In this document: positions 29,114 to 37,679 of the stretch, in pieces | How positions within the stretch are numbered: position 1 is the stretch's first letter | How the letters are laid out: each line of letters starts with the position of its first letter | Source: Gammaproteobacteria bacterium UBA6724 | GTDB lineage: Bacteria > Pseudomonadota > Gammaproteobacteria > Pseudomonadales > Azotimanducaceae | Assembly (NCBI GenBank): GCA_002454165.1 | Contig: DKIG01000014.1 | Coordinates: 30,283-94,282 of the forward strand | Direction of reading: 5' to 3' | DNA length: 64,000 nt | Notes under the pieces: generated by a model | Database searches by the model: none | What the model was told of the DNA's origin: nothing | Seen by the model: only the letters and a program-made list of their open reading frames with translations | Position numbers and translations under genes: made by a program

Positions 29114-31008
29114 TGCCCCTGCTCCATTCCGCTGAGACGTTTGTGTATTGAGTTTTCAATCCCTGCCTCATCCAGGGCGCAGGATGCAAGCATCTTCTGC
29201 GGCTTGTCCTGTAATATAAATCGGTCCGGTATCCCCAGGTTGAGCAGCCCTACCATCAACCCGAGTTCTGCAACCAGTTCGTTCACCCCTGAACCAGCCC
29301 CGCCCATAATAACATTCTCCTCCAGGGTCACCAGCAACTCATGGCTCAAACAGAGTTCGGCCACCCTCTCAACATCCAGGGGTTTGACGAAACGCATATC
29401 AACAAGCGTGTAGTCATTTTTTTGAGCAACCTGCCAGGCAGTATCACGCAGGGCACCAAAGGACAAAATGGCGACCCGTTTGCCCTGTTTGAGCCATCGC
29501 GATTTGCCAAACAGAAAAGGTTCATCCGAGCCTTTTGTTTCCAGTAGGTCCGCCGCCCTGCCTCTGGGATAGCGCACTAAGGCAGGACCCTCATGGTCGT
29601 AGCCCAGATCCAGCATATTCAGCATTTCCGCCGCATCTGCTGGTGCCATAATCACCAGGTTGGGCAGGGCGCGAACAAAAGAAAGATCAAATATACCGGA
29701 ATGTGTCGGACCATCCTCCAGGAGCGAAGCTCTATCTACGGCAAAGAGAAGGTCCAGATTTTGTAACGCAACATCGTGGATCAACTGGTCATAAGCTCGC
29801 TGCAGGAAGGTGGAATAAATTGCTACAACAGGTTTGGCAGCACCTGTAGCCAAGCCCGCCGCCAGGGTCACCGCATGTTGTTCCGCTATGGCGACATCGT
29901 GAAACCGCGCCGGGAAGCGGCAAGCAAACTGCGCCAAGCCAGAGCCTTCCTTCATTGCCGGTGTGATGACGACCAGTCTTGCATCTGCTTCCGCCCGCTT
30001 GCATGCCCAACTTCCAAAGAGGTTTGAATAGGTAGGTGTCGCCTTGCCAGGCGGTGGTTTTTCCACCTTGGTCAATAGATCGCTGCTCAGGGAATGGCTG
30101 GAGACAGGCGCATTTTCGGCGCCGGCGAAGCCCTTGCCCTTGGTGGTGAGCAGATGTAGCAATCGCGGCCCAGATTGCTCCTTCAAATGTTGAAGCGTCT
30201 CCAGAAGAGCGTCCATATCATGCCCGTCAATGGGACCGGAATAGTCGTATCCCAGATCACGGAAGATATTGCCGGGGACCAAAGTGTTGGACTTGCTGTC
30301 CCTGGTGTCGCTGGAAGTTTGCGATGACAGTTGCGAAGACATCTTTTCTGTAGCGATCCTGTGCGTAGAAAGGTTCTTGGCAAAATAACTGGCAAGTCCA
30401 CCCACATTTTCCGAAATCGCCATGGCATTGTCATTCAACAGGATGAGCAGATTGGCACGAGTGGCAGCAAGATGATTCAGGGCTTCAAATGCCATCCCGG
30501 CGGTCATGGCACCATCCCCAATAACGACCAGGGTATGCCGGTTCGTCTCGGGCGCGCCCGTTGGCGTTTTTTGAGACTGTATTTCCTGCGCTAAGGCAAT
30601 CCCAAGTGCCGCACTGATGGAAGTAGAGGAATGACCGACGCCAAAGACATCAAACTCACTCTCCTCCCTGGTCGGGAAGGGTGCCAGACCCTGGGGCTGC
30701 CGTAGCAGATGCATGCGCTCACGCCGCCCGGTCAGTATCTTATGAGGATAGGTTTGATGTCCCACATCCCAGATGATCTTGTCCCTGGGCGTTTCAAAGA
30801 CATAGTGCAGGGCAATGGTGAGTTCAACGACGCCGAGACCGGCCCCCAGGTGACCACCGGTGCGGCCCACCGTGTACAACAAAAAATGGCGCAGTTCCTG
30901 ACTGAGACGACCGAGGTCATCCGGTGCCAAACGCCGCAAGTCAGACGGGAATAGTATCTGGTCCAGCAGGGGGGTAGACGGGCGTTCTGTGGGGATCTCG
31001 TAGAACAT
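29104..31008 (-). CDS. dxs: 1-deoxy-D-xylulose-5-phosphate synthase
   Basis: Thiamin-diphosphate enzyme that joins pyruvate and glyceraldehyde 3-phosphate, first step of the MEP isoprenoid route. The 634-residue transketolase-like chain has DVGHQTYPHKILTGR, the TPP motif GDGAMTAGM...NDN, and the pyrimidine domain with ATGAAKPVVAIYSTFLQRAYDQ. It is preceded by xseB on the same strand (28-bp gap) but ispA, which normally stands between them, is missing. Its stop lies inside the 14-bp tandem array. Confidence 0.96.
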   Translation of the reverse strand: MFYEIPTERPSTPLLDQILFPSDLRRLAPDDLGRLSQELRHFLLYTVGRTGGHLGAGLGVVELTIALHYVFETPRDKIIWDVGHQTYPHKILTGRRERMHLLRQPQGLAPFPTREESEFDVFGVGHSSTSISAALGIALAQEIQSQKTPTGAPETNRHTLVVIGDGAMTAGMAFEALNHLAATRANLLILLNDNAMAISENVGGLASYFAKNLSTHRIATEKMSSQLSSQTSSDTRDSKSNTLVPGNIFRDLGYDYSGPIDGHDMDALLETLQHLKEQSGPRLLHLLTTKGKGFAGAENAPVSSHSLSSDLLTKVEKPPPGKATPTYSNLFGSWACKRAEADARLVVITPAMKEGSGLAQFACRFPARFHDVAIAEQHAVTLAAGLATGAAKPVVAIYSTFLQRAYDQLIHDVALQNLDLLFAVDRASLLEDGPTHSGIFDLSFVRALPNLVIMAPADAAEMLNMLDLGYDHEGPALVRYPRGRAADLLETKGSDEPFLFGKSRWLKQGKRVAILSFGALRDTAWQVAQKNDYTLVDMRFVKPLDVERVAELCLSHELLVTLEENVIMGGAGSGVNELVAELGLMVGLLNLGIPDRFILQDKPQKMLASCALDEAGIENSIHKRLSGMEQGHGC

Positions 31009-31036
31009 GCCCGCAGTTTATACCAAAAGAGTTATA

Positions 31037-31294
31037 TCAAACCGGGTCGTCCGGGTCTCCGTCCTGCCCTGGCCTAAAGTCCTCTTCTTTCAGTTCGCCG
31101 TTTTCCTCAATCAGCAACTTGATCCTCTGCTCGGCCTGCGCCAATGCCTGGACACACTCTTTGGTCAATTTGATGCCTTTTTCAAAAGTATTCAGAGACT
31201 CTTCAAGAGACAGATCTCCTTCTTCCATCTGCTCAACGAGCTGTTCAAGTTGTTCCAGAGATTGTTCAAAGGGATAATTTTTTTTCGCGGGCAT
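31037..31294 (-). CDS. xseB: exodeoxyribonuclease VII small subunit
   Basis: Small subunit of the single-strand DNA exonuclease. The 85-residue chain has the family motif FEQSLEQLEQLVEQMEEGDL followed by a helix with FEKGIKL, and an acidic tail (DGDPDDPV). In E. coli and most gammaproteobacteria the order is xseB-ispA-dxs; here dxs follows directly. Confidence 0.94.
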   Translation of the reverse strand: MPAKKNYPFEQSLEQLEQLVEQMEEGDLSLEESLNTFEKGIKLTKECVQALAQAEQRIKLLIEENGELKEEDFRPGQDGDPDDPV

Positions 31295-31316
31295 GAGATA
31301 TGGGGCGTGTGATTTA

Positions 31317-31335
31317 ACTCTGAGTAGTCCAGAGT
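31317..31335. promoter_or_regulatory. inverted repeat between xseB and the dehydratase gene
   Basis: ACTCTG and CAGAGT form a perfect 6-bp inverted repeat with a 7-base centre, in the 96-bp divergent promoter region. It could be an operator or an RNA stem; no regulator is next to it. Confidence 0.3.
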
Positions 31336-31390
31336 ATCACAATATGATTTCTGTACTACAATTATACAAACCCAAGGATGGAGTCGCCTA

Positions 31391-32365
31391 ATGCAATTGC
31401 CCGATCTTCAAGCAATTGAAACCGCCGCCGAGATGATCTATGAATCATTGCAGGCAAGCCCTCAAATAACCTGGCCCCTGCTGAATAAACGCTGTGGCAT
31501 GGAAGTCTGGGTGAAGCACGAAAATCACAATCCCACCGGTGCCTTCAAGGTGCGCGGCGGGCTGATCTATGTGCACCGGCTTGTGACGAGAGACCCTTCT
31601 GTCAGGGGCCTATGCTCCGCTACCCGGGGCAACCATGGTCAGAGTGTCGCCTTCGCCGCCCGCAAATACGGCCTGGCATCAGTCATCCTGGTGCCTAAAG
31701 GCAACAACCCGGATAAGAATGCCGCCATGAAAGCCTTTGGCGCTGAACTGATTGAATACGGCAGGGACTTTGATACCGCACTGGAGCAGGCAAAGCAGAT
31801 AGCCGCTGAGCGGGATCTGCATTTTATACCATCCATTACTGATGACCTGATTACCGGGGTGGCGACCTGTGCCTGGGAATTCTTCAGCAAGGCACCGCAA
31901 CTGGAGCGGGTCTATGTACCCCTTGGTCTAGGTTCCGGTGTCTGCGGGGCTATAGCCGCCAGAAGGGCTCTAGGCATTGATACAAAGATCATCGGCGTGG
32001 TGGCTGCCAATGCCAATACCTATCAGTTGTCCCTTGTAGCGGGGCGAGTGGTGCCAACCAATTCTGCCAATACCATCGCTGACGGGTTGGCGATTCGTAA
32101 CCCTTCGGATAGGGTCCTGTCCCTGATACAAACCGAAATAGAGGACATCATCGCGGTAGAGGAAGAAGAGATACTAACGGCTATCAACTGTTATTTTTCA
32201 GACACCCATAATATTGCCGAGGGGGCTGGTGCCGCCGCACTTGCAGGACTGCTCAAGGACCAGGCAACCAAGACCCGCCAGCAACAAAAACGAGTCGGCG
32301 TCATCCTGAGCGGGGGCAACATTCAGCAATCCCTCTTCGCTCAGGCAATCAAGGATGGCGTCTAA
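31391..32365 (+). CDS. threonine dehydratase-like PLP enzyme
   Basis: Fold-type II PLP enzyme of the threonine/serine dehydratase family. The 324-residue chain has the PLP lysine in NPTGAFKVRGG (Lys53), the substrate loop SATRGNHGQS, and the phosphate loop PLGLGSGVCG. There is no C-terminal ACT regulatory domain, so it is a catabolic-type or side-function dehydratase rather than biosynthetic IlvA. Substrate (Thr, Ser, hydroxyaspartate, hydroxyectoine degradation product) cannot be told. ATG start with GGAG 8 bases upstream; 55 bp before the next co-directional gene. Confidence 0.82.
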   Translation: MQLPDLQAIETAAEMIYESLQASPQITWPLLNKRCGMEVWVKHENHNPTGAFKVRGGLIYVHRLVTRDPSVRGLCSATRGNHGQSVAFAARKYGLASVILVPKGNNPDKNAAMKAFGAELIEYGRDFDTALEQAKQIAAERDLHFIPSITDDLITGVATCAWEFFSKAPQLERVYVPLGLGSGVCGAIAARRALGIDTKIIGVVAANANTYQLSLVAGRVVPTNSANTIADGLAIRNPSDRVLSLIQTEIEDIIAVEEEEILTAINCYFSDTHNIAEGAGAAALAGLLKDQATKTRQQQKRVGVILSGGNIQQSLFAQAIKDGV

Positions 32366-32420
32366 CCGTCCCACAATCTCAAATTCAGCAAATGATTAAA
32401 AATTTGAAGGAAAATAAAAA

Positions 32421-33557
32421 ATGAAATCACCTGTGTGCGAAAAACTTGGCATAGATTTTCCTCTGCTGGCATTCACACATTGCAGGGATGTTGTCTGTGA
32501 AGTGTCCAAGGCAGGCGGCATGGGCGTCCTCGGCGCGGCAGGTTACAACCCGGAGCAACTGGAGATAGAGCTCAGCTGGATTGATGCACACATTGATGGC
32601 AAACCCTATGGTGTTGACCTCATCGTACCGACCAGCATGGCAAATATGGACGAAGCGACTGCGCCAGAGGACATCTATCAGTTGGTACCGGATGAGCACA
32701 AAAACTTCGCCGCCAGTCTGCTCGCCCGCCACCAGGTTGACAGTCGCGATCTTTACGACAATCTGGAGATAGACACCGGCAGCGGTTTCCTGGGCGAACG
32801 CAAGGCAGGAGACATACTTGAAGTTGCCTTTTCTCACCCGATTAAACTGATTGCGAATGCACTCGGTGTGCCGCCAAAGCAGATGCTGGAACTGGGTAAA
32901 AAACACCAGGTGCCGGTGGCAGCGCTGGTCGGCGCAAAGCACCACGCGGTGAAACAAGCAGAAGCAGGCGTTGACATTCTCGTGGTCGCAGGGACAGAGG
33001 CTGGCGGCCACTGTGGTGAAGTCTCCACCCTGGTGCTGGTCCCAGAAGTTGCCCAGGCGGTAGAGAAGTATCCAGAGGTATCCATCTTGGCGGCGGGCGG
33101 CATAGTCACCGGCAAGCAGATGGCGGCAACCATGGCCATGGGCGCCCAGGGGGTCTGGACCGGGTCAGTTTGGCTCACTACTCAGGAGGCAGAAACCGCA
33201 CCGGTCATCAAAGAAAAATTGTTGGCAGCAGGCTCCAGCCAGACCATCAGATCAAAAAGCAGAACCGGCAAGTATTCCCGACAGCTCAGATCATCCTGGA
33301 CCGATGCCTGGGAAGATGAAGACGCGCCCGAGCCCCTGCCCATGCCCTTGCAATCACTGGTTAGTGAACCAGCACTCAGGCATGTTAGCAAACTGGCAGA
33401 AACCGGCCATCCGGGGGCAAAACAACTGGCGACCTATTGGGTCGGTCAGGGTGTCGGCATGATGAACCAGACCCTGACTACCAGACAGGTGGTATATGAC
33501 TTCATGGCGGACTTTCTTGCTGCCAACGAAAGGCTCAGCAGTTTCATTGAGGAGTAA
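32421..33557 (+). CDS. nitronate monooxygenase / FabK-like flavoprotein
   Basis: FMN-dependent TIM-barrel oxidoreductase of the 2-nitropropane dioxygenase family. The 378-residue chain starts near CEKLGIDFPLLAFTHCRDVVCEVSKAG and shows LVVAGTEAGGHCGEVSTLVLVPE and a phosphate-binding AAGGIVTGKQMAATMAMGAQGVWTGS segment. The C-terminal 80 residues are an extra helical part. The true substrate is not known for most members. Its last codons and stop are duplicated just downstream (33549-33590). Confidence 0.85.
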   Translation: MKSPVCEKLGIDFPLLAFTHCRDVVCEVSKAGGMGVLGAAGYNPEQLEIELSWIDAHIDGKPYGVDLIVPTSMANMDEATAPEDIYQLVPDEHKNFAASLLARHQVDSRDLYDNLEIDTGSGFLGERKAGDILEVAFSHPIKLIANALGVPPKQMLELGKKHQVPVAALVGAKHHAVKQAEAGVDILVVAGTEAGGHCGEVSTLVLVPEVAQAVEKYPEVSILAAGGIVTGKQMAATMAMGAQGVWTGSVWLTTQEAETAPVIKEKLLAAGSSQTIRSKSRTGKYSRQLRSSWTDAWEDEDAPEPLPMPLQSLVSEPALRHVSKLAETGHPGAKQLATYWVGQGVGMMNQTLTTRQVVYDFMADFLAANERLSSFIEE

Positions 33558-33590
33558 CGGGTGGGAACAGAGGAGTAACGGGCGGGACCG
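33549..33590. repeat. 21-bp tandem duplication over a gene's stop codon
   Basis: GAGGAGTAACGGGTGGGAACA is followed at once by a copy with three changes (33570-33590). The first copy holds the last two Glu codons and stop of the flavoprotein gene; the second is a non-coding duplicate. Confidence 0.85.
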
Positions 33591-33599
33591 AAAGGTGCC

Positions 33600-33869
33600 T
33601 CAGCCGCCACTTAGTGCTTGCATGATAAATAATTCATCCATCGCGCCGACTGATACAGACAGGTCTTTTTCCAGAGTGCCGTTGACGAAGAGTTTAAAGT
33701 TGGGACGCAGTTCATCAAGCTCATTGATGACTCTGAACCGAAAGCCGGGGAACTGCCTCTCCAGGTCATCAAACAATGCGATGACACTAGTGCCGACGGC
33801 AGTCACGGCGCGGCTCCCCGTGTAAGAACGAAGCACATCGGGAATGATAATTTTCACCTTCCTGGTCAT
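33600..33869 (-). CDS. MoaD/ThiS-family sulfur-carrier-like protein
   Basis: An 89-residue ubiquitin-fold protein ending in the diagnostic Gly-Gly (MQALSGG), the tail that is adenylated and thiocarboxylated in MoaD and ThiS. Internal landmarks: FDDLERQFPGFRFRVINE and NGTLEKDLSVSVGAMDELFI. It is 33 bp downstream of a beta-propeller gene on the same strand and no molybdopterin or thiamin genes are nearby, so it is likely a carrier for another, unknown sulfur-transfer job. Confidence 0.85.
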   Translation of the reverse strand: MTRKVKIIIPDVLRSYTGSRAVTAVGTSVIALFDDLERQFPGFRFRVINELDELRPNFKLFVNGTLEKDLSVSVGAMDELFIMQALSGG

Positions 33870-33902
33870 AGTGCTTGCATGTTTAGAAGAGCGTCAGAAA
33901 CA

Positions 33903-35102
33903 CTAGGCAACCTCAAGAGAATAGATATGCGGTAAATGTTCGGCGATACGATGCCAGTGGTCACCCTCATCCTGGCTGCACCAGATTTCTCCCGAAGTCG
34001 TCCCGAAATAAAGCCCAACCGAATCCCAAGCATCCGCCGCAAAACATTGCCGTAGCACAGTAAACCAAGCCTGCGTTGGCGGCAGCCCCTGGTCCTGTCG
34101 CTCCCATGTCTTGCCGCCGTCCCGCGTTCGGTACACCCCTGGCTCCCCATTGGGCGAAGTCCTGGGCCAGACCTCGGTGGCATCCATCGGAAAGACCCAA
34201 GCAGTATCTGGGTCCCTCGGATGCAGGGTGATAGGAAAACCAATATCGCCGATGTCCTGTGGCATGTTGTCGCCGACTCTTTCCCAGGTATCAGAAGGTC
34301 TCACCAGTCGATAGATACCGCAGTGATTTTGCTGATAGAGAATATCCGGGTGCAGAGGGTGCATCTGCATGCAGTGGGGGTCCTGACCAAACTCGGGATA
34401 GGGTTCAGGCAAAAAGTCAGCGAGGCAACCCTTGTTAAGTGGCTTCCAATCCGCACCCTGATCATGACTTTCAAATACGCCGCCACCCGAACACCCGACA
34501 TAGAGGTGTCGTTTGTCCCTCGGGTCAATCAATATTGAATGTAGCATGGCACCGTCAGGTGTGTCGTCCTTCCCGTCTTCCGTCCAGTCCGCCCATGAAG
34601 GATGATCGTTGAAACCGGAAACCGGGTCCCAGGTTTTGCCCTCGTCAGTGGAAACAAACAGTCCCTGAGGTGAACTGCCGGCGTACCAGGTACCCGGTTC
34701 ATCCTGATGACCCGGTGCCAACCAGCAAGTAAAGTCAACCGTCCTGGGGGAAATCTCCGGAGATTCATTCTCCCTGGCAAGGGGTTCGTACTTGCGGCGT
34801 GCACCTCCCCGCTTGGAACCGTCCGCGGGGACAAGTTTCGCAAATGCCGGCGGACGGCTTGCTTCAACCCAGGTCTCCCCATGATCCTCAGAGCGGAAAA
34901 TCGTCGGTCCGAGATGCCCCGTCCTGGCAGACATCAATATCCTGCGCTGATTACGAGGGTCCGCCACAATATGATTGACAATGTTCCCCAGAGAAATCGG
35001 ACCCGTCATCTGCCAGTTAGCACGACCTGCATCAGAGTCAAGTAACCAGGCACCCTTCCGAGTTCCTGCCAGGAGTCTCACCGATGACTCAGGAGCAGAC
35101 AT
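33903..35102 (-). CDS. sialidase/VPS10-like beta-propeller protein with Asp-box repeats
   Basis: A 399-residue protein built from beta-propeller blades with Asp-box motifs: SEDHGETW, STDEGKTW, SHDQGADW, TRDGGKTW and SQDEGDHW. It has no signal peptide, so it is probably cytoplasmic and not a secreted sialidase. The catalytic arginine triad and Tyr of true sialidases are not evident. It precedes a MoaD-like gene by 33 bp; I recall this pair from other bacteria, but its function is unknown. Confidence 0.8.
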   Translation of the reverse strand: MSAPESSVRLLAGTRKGAWLLDSDAGRANWQMTGPISLGNIVNHIVADPRNQRRILMSARTGHLGPTIFRSEDHGETWVEASRPPAFAKLVPADGSKRGGARRKYEPLARENESPEISPRTVDFTCWLAPGHQDEPGTWYAGSSPQGLFVSTDEGKTWDPVSGFNDHPSWADWTEDGKDDTPDGAMLHSILIDPRDKRHLYVGCSGGGVFESHDQGADWKPLNKGCLADFLPEPYPEFGQDPHCMQMHPLHPDILYQQNHCGIYRLVRPSDTWERVGDNMPQDIGDIGFPITLHPRDPDTAWVFPMDATEVWPRTSPNGEPGVYRTRDGGKTWERQDQGLPPTQAWFTVLRQCFAADAWDSVGLYFGTTSGEIWCSQDEGDHWHRIAEHLPHIYSLEVA

Positions 35103-35227
35103 AGCATCCTCACAAATTTATAATGGCAGAGGCGATATATTACTTGAATTCTTGTCTTAGAGGGCGATTAACGCTCAAGTCAGGATGCTGCGGAACGAAG
35201 AAGAATTGTGGGTGGCGCTCTTGGCTC

Positions 35228-35257
35228 CCCGTCATTCCAGCGAAGGCTTGAATCCAG
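35228..35257 (+). repeat. 30-bp hairpin repeat, left copy
   Basis: CCCGTCATTCCAGCG followed by AAGGCTTGAATCCAG, a palindromic element of the widespread CATTCCAGC...GCTGGAATG type (stem imperfect here). An inverted copy with 28 of 30 identical bases lies at 37680-37709; the two bracket the four unknown genes 35300-37546. Confidence 0.85.
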
Positions 35258-35299
35258 AAAGAACAAACGGTACAACCTTTGACATCCAGCAAAACTCTA

Positions 35300-35812
35300 T
35301 CATCTTCTACTATAGTGACAAAGCTCCCAATCAGCTATGTCCATCGGAGTAGCCACTTCGGAAATAACTTTTATTACCTTCTTGTAGCAGGCAATTGAAT
35401 CTATTTCTGTCCAGTTGCACTTATCCTTCAATCTAGTCTTGTTCAGAATATTTCTATCAACAGGACAATGTGGCGGTTTCTTGACCTTGCCCATACACCA
35501 CAAATATTTTAATTGGAGGTTTAACAATTTTTGCGCGATTCCAATGTTGTAATACGGCTCTTCAAGCACGTCTTTGTATGTATTAGCGCGGTCTGCTAAT
35601 TTCTGAATATTTTTACAATGATCAGATTCAGTGACTGATTTGTCTTTGTACTGTCGTAAAAGCTCTTTACAGAATTCAATCAGATCTTGCTGAAACTTCT
35701 TCCTATCAGATTTACTAGCATCCGGTTTATAGAATTTTCTGGGTCTTGGCATAGAAGCCTGCCAACTCATTATCCAAAATTCGCTACGTATGAATTCTTT
35801 TTTATCGGCCAT
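35300..35812 (-). CDS. unknown 170-residue helical protein
   Basis: Not recognised by name. The chain is Lys-rich and mostly helical, with an ordered core YYNIGIAQKLLNLQLKYLWC followed by GKVKKPPHCPVDRNIL and a Trp-containing KCNWTEID segment (residues 88-138). The pattern of aromatic/Cys/His residues (Cys106, Cys117, Cys132) suggests a folded domain, perhaps nucleic-acid related, but no catalytic signature is evident. Codon use is AT-rich compared with the genes at 18000-33000. It is the last of four co-directional genes between the hairpin repeats, and 76 bp after the nuclease-like gene. Confidence 0.65.
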   Translation of the reverse strand: MADKKEFIRSEFWIMSWQASMPRPRKFYKPDASKSDRKKFQQDLIEFCKELLRQYKDKSVTESDHCKNIQKLADRANTYKDVLEEPYYNIGIAQKLLNLQLKYLWCMGKVKKPPHCPVDRNILNKTRLKDKCNWTEIDSIACYKKVIKVISEVATPMDIADWELCHYSRR

Positions 35813-35888
35813 GATAATACCTCATCAATAATCGACTAATTCTTTCAATCAAGCGGGGTGTAAGTCTACATTTCTCCCTGGAAATGGG

Positions 35889-36596
35889 TTACGCGCTGTG
35901 TTTGCGTAGATATTCTGCCTTGGTCGGTAGTTTGTCAATGGGATGTAACTGAATTTTCCCATCAGCATACCCTAGTTCAAAACACTGTTTTTCCTCTGGG
36001 GATACGGCATGAAAGTATTTAGGTTGTAACTCGTAACACATTGCGAATTTAGGATGATCCTTCTCATATTTACATTCATCTCTCTTATGATCCCCTCTTT
36101 CACAACAATACTTAAAGCCGAGTATTAGTGTATCAAATTCTTTCTTATTACTTTTCACCTCACAGCAAACAATAGTGTTTTGGTTTTCCTTCAGCAGAAT
36201 ATCAACGCCATTAGCGGGTTCTATTTCAATCTCAGACACATCCCAGTTGTGATGAATAGATAGATATGACGCCGTCGCCATCTGACACACACCTTCACGA
36301 AACAACCCTACTTTCTCTTTACCGCTTTTATTCCAAATAAGTTGAATCGTTTTTTGCTGCTTGCCATTTTTTTTCGTTGCATTTCGTAGTATATCAGTCT
36401 GTACATAACTCTTCTCTTGATCTACATCAAAAAGAGATTTTTCCAAACCCAACATAAAATATTTCGCCTCCCACAATGCTAGTGGAGGAGAATATTCTGG
36501 AAGTTCTGCCGAGCAGTCATCTCTGGAAGCTACGAACTCAACATATTTTTTTCTAAGATATTCATCAGCTTCCAGCACCCAGTCTCGTTCATTCAT
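35889..36596 (-). CDS. putative PD-(D/E)XK-fold nuclease-like protein
   Basis: A 235-residue protein of unknown family. Residues 100-148 show the layout of a restriction-endonuclease-like core: an alpha-helix with Glu101 (REGVCQMATASYLSIHHNWDV), then GVDILL with Asp132, then TIVCCEVKS with Glu146-x-Lys148. Together Glu101, Asp132, Glu146 and Lys148 match a PD-(D/E)XK site. A Cys/His-rich stretch (Cys164, 165, His170, Cys175) follows. Such folds occur in restriction enzymes, resolvases and repair nucleases; the role here is inferred from the signature and the accessory setting. AT-rich codon use. Confidence 0.6.
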   Translation of the reverse strand: MNERDWVLEADEYLRKKYVEFVASRDDCSAELPEYSPPLALWEAKYFMLGLEKSLFDVDQEKSYVQTDILRNATKKNGKQQKTIQLIWNKSGKEKVGLFREGVCQMATASYLSIHHNWDVSEIEIEPANGVDILLKENQNTIVCCEVKSNKKEFDTLILGFKYCCERGDHKRDECKYEKDHPKFAMCYELQPKYFHAVSPEEKQCFELGYADGKIQLHPIDKLPTKAEYLRKHSA

Positions 36597-36639
36597 AATA
36601 TCATCCGGTTTTTTATTTTTGGTGCCTCGTTAGATGGTG

Positions 36640-37104
36640 CTAGATTATGTCTTCGTCTTCGCTCACATCAGTACCAGAACTTACTGCTGTTGATTGTAGC
36701 ATATCTATCAGAGTTCCTAGGAATGTCCCACTGGCCGCTAGCACTAACCATATCGGAACAGCGATTGCTCGCCCAAACGCTGCGATACCAGCTGCTTCAC
36801 TAGAAAATCCTAAAGTCCCAATTGTCAAGCCGATGATTCCAATCCGTGTTGCCCAATTTCTATCGTCCCACATGTTTTCTTTCATTGCCTTTAAGTTGGT
36901 CTTCAATATTGGAATAAGTATTTCTCTTTTAATTGTTGCCTTTACTGCCAGTCGTCCCTTTGAAAATTTGGTGTCCGATGAATTACGAATCTCCATCAAT
37001 GCAGTAGTCCATTCAAGAAGCGCTCTACGTTCAACCGGCGAGGCTTCCTCTACCATGCGTTGGGCGAGTGGGTGTGGGTTTGTATTAGTTTGAGTATCAG
37101 TCAT
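36640..37104 (-). CDS. unknown 154-residue membrane protein
   Basis: Not recognised. Polar N-terminal half (PLAQRMVEEASPVERRALLEW), then two hydrophobic segments near residues 86-105 and 113-134, and an acidic C-terminal tail ending SEDEDII. A tail with charged N-domain and two helices is a plausible membrane anchor or effector layout. The opposite strand is open over nearly the same span (36647-37093), but the minus frame fits the strand of its neighbours and has the membrane-protein composition. Forty-three bp before the nuclease-like gene. Confidence 0.6.
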   Translation of the reverse strand: MTDTQTNTNPHPLAQRMVEEASPVERRALLEWTTALMEIRNSSDTKFSKGRLAVKATIKREILIPILKTNLKAMKENMWDDRNWATRIGIIGLTIGTLGFSSEAAGIAAFGRAIAVPIWLVLAASGTFLGTLIDMLQSTAVSSGTDVSEDEDII

Positions 37105-37177
37105 GGGTCGTCCCTCCTAACTTGTATCGTTAAAATGAATAGAAAATCCTCCAGGTGCAAGATGGCATGCGTTCCGA

Positions 37178-37546
37178 TTAACCTGTCTCTCGTGCCTGTT
37201 TTTTTAGTTGTTTTACTCTAAGTTTGATGTATTCCACTTTCCTGAAGTGCTCATTGCCTTTGGCTTTAACAAGTGCCTGAGACCAGAGATCTTTATCCAT
37301 TTCTCCACGGTCACATTCTTCTTCTGCTCTAGCGTATAAGTCAGCCTTTTTGCTGTCATCAATAATCCAAAATTTGTATATGCGAAAGAATGATATTACC
37401 CCGAAGAGGATGCCCACTATGATGCCCACTATAAGACCCATTTCTTCGTATCGATGACCGATTACTACTCCAAAAAATATAGCCACGGCAAAGAAGGATA
37501 CTCCAGCAATAAGTATTGATACCAGTAATATCATTATGCGTGTCAT
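37178..37546 (-). CDS. unknown 122-residue two-helix membrane protein
   Basis: Not recognised. Two membrane helices at about residues 4-30 and 36-58, followed by a charged helical cytoplasmic domain (DDSKKADLYARAEEECDRGE ... RKVEYIKLRVKQLKK). First gene of the AT-rich four-gene group. An AGGAGGAC sequence stands about 4 bases before the ATG. Confidence 0.65.
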   Translation of the reverse strand: MTRIMILLVSILIAGVSFFAVAIFFGVVIGHRYEEMGLIVGIIVGILFGVISFFRIYKFWIIDDSKKADLYARAEEECDRGEMDKDLWSQALVKAKGNEHFRKVEYIKLRVKQLKKQARETG

Positions 37547-37679
37547 GTGATGTCCTCCTGTTAATACTTGCAGACTATAAATCGCAGGTAGCGACTAATA
37601 TATCAAATATCGTGCTTGTCCTCACTGGTTAGATATACGCATTAAAAATGCGGACGATTTGTGGTTGAACTCTTTACGA

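Noticed and set aside
32427..33011. 194-codon minus-strand frame
   Set aside because: Antisense to the flavoprotein gene, which has recognisable FMN-binding segments.
33903..35102. Secreted sialidase
   Set aside because: Asp-box repeats are present but there is no signal peptide and the sialidase catalytic residues are not evident.
36647..37093. 148-codon plus-strand frame opposite an unknown gene
   Set aside because: The minus frame fits the strand and spacing of its neighbours and has membrane-protein composition; the plus frame is its shadow.
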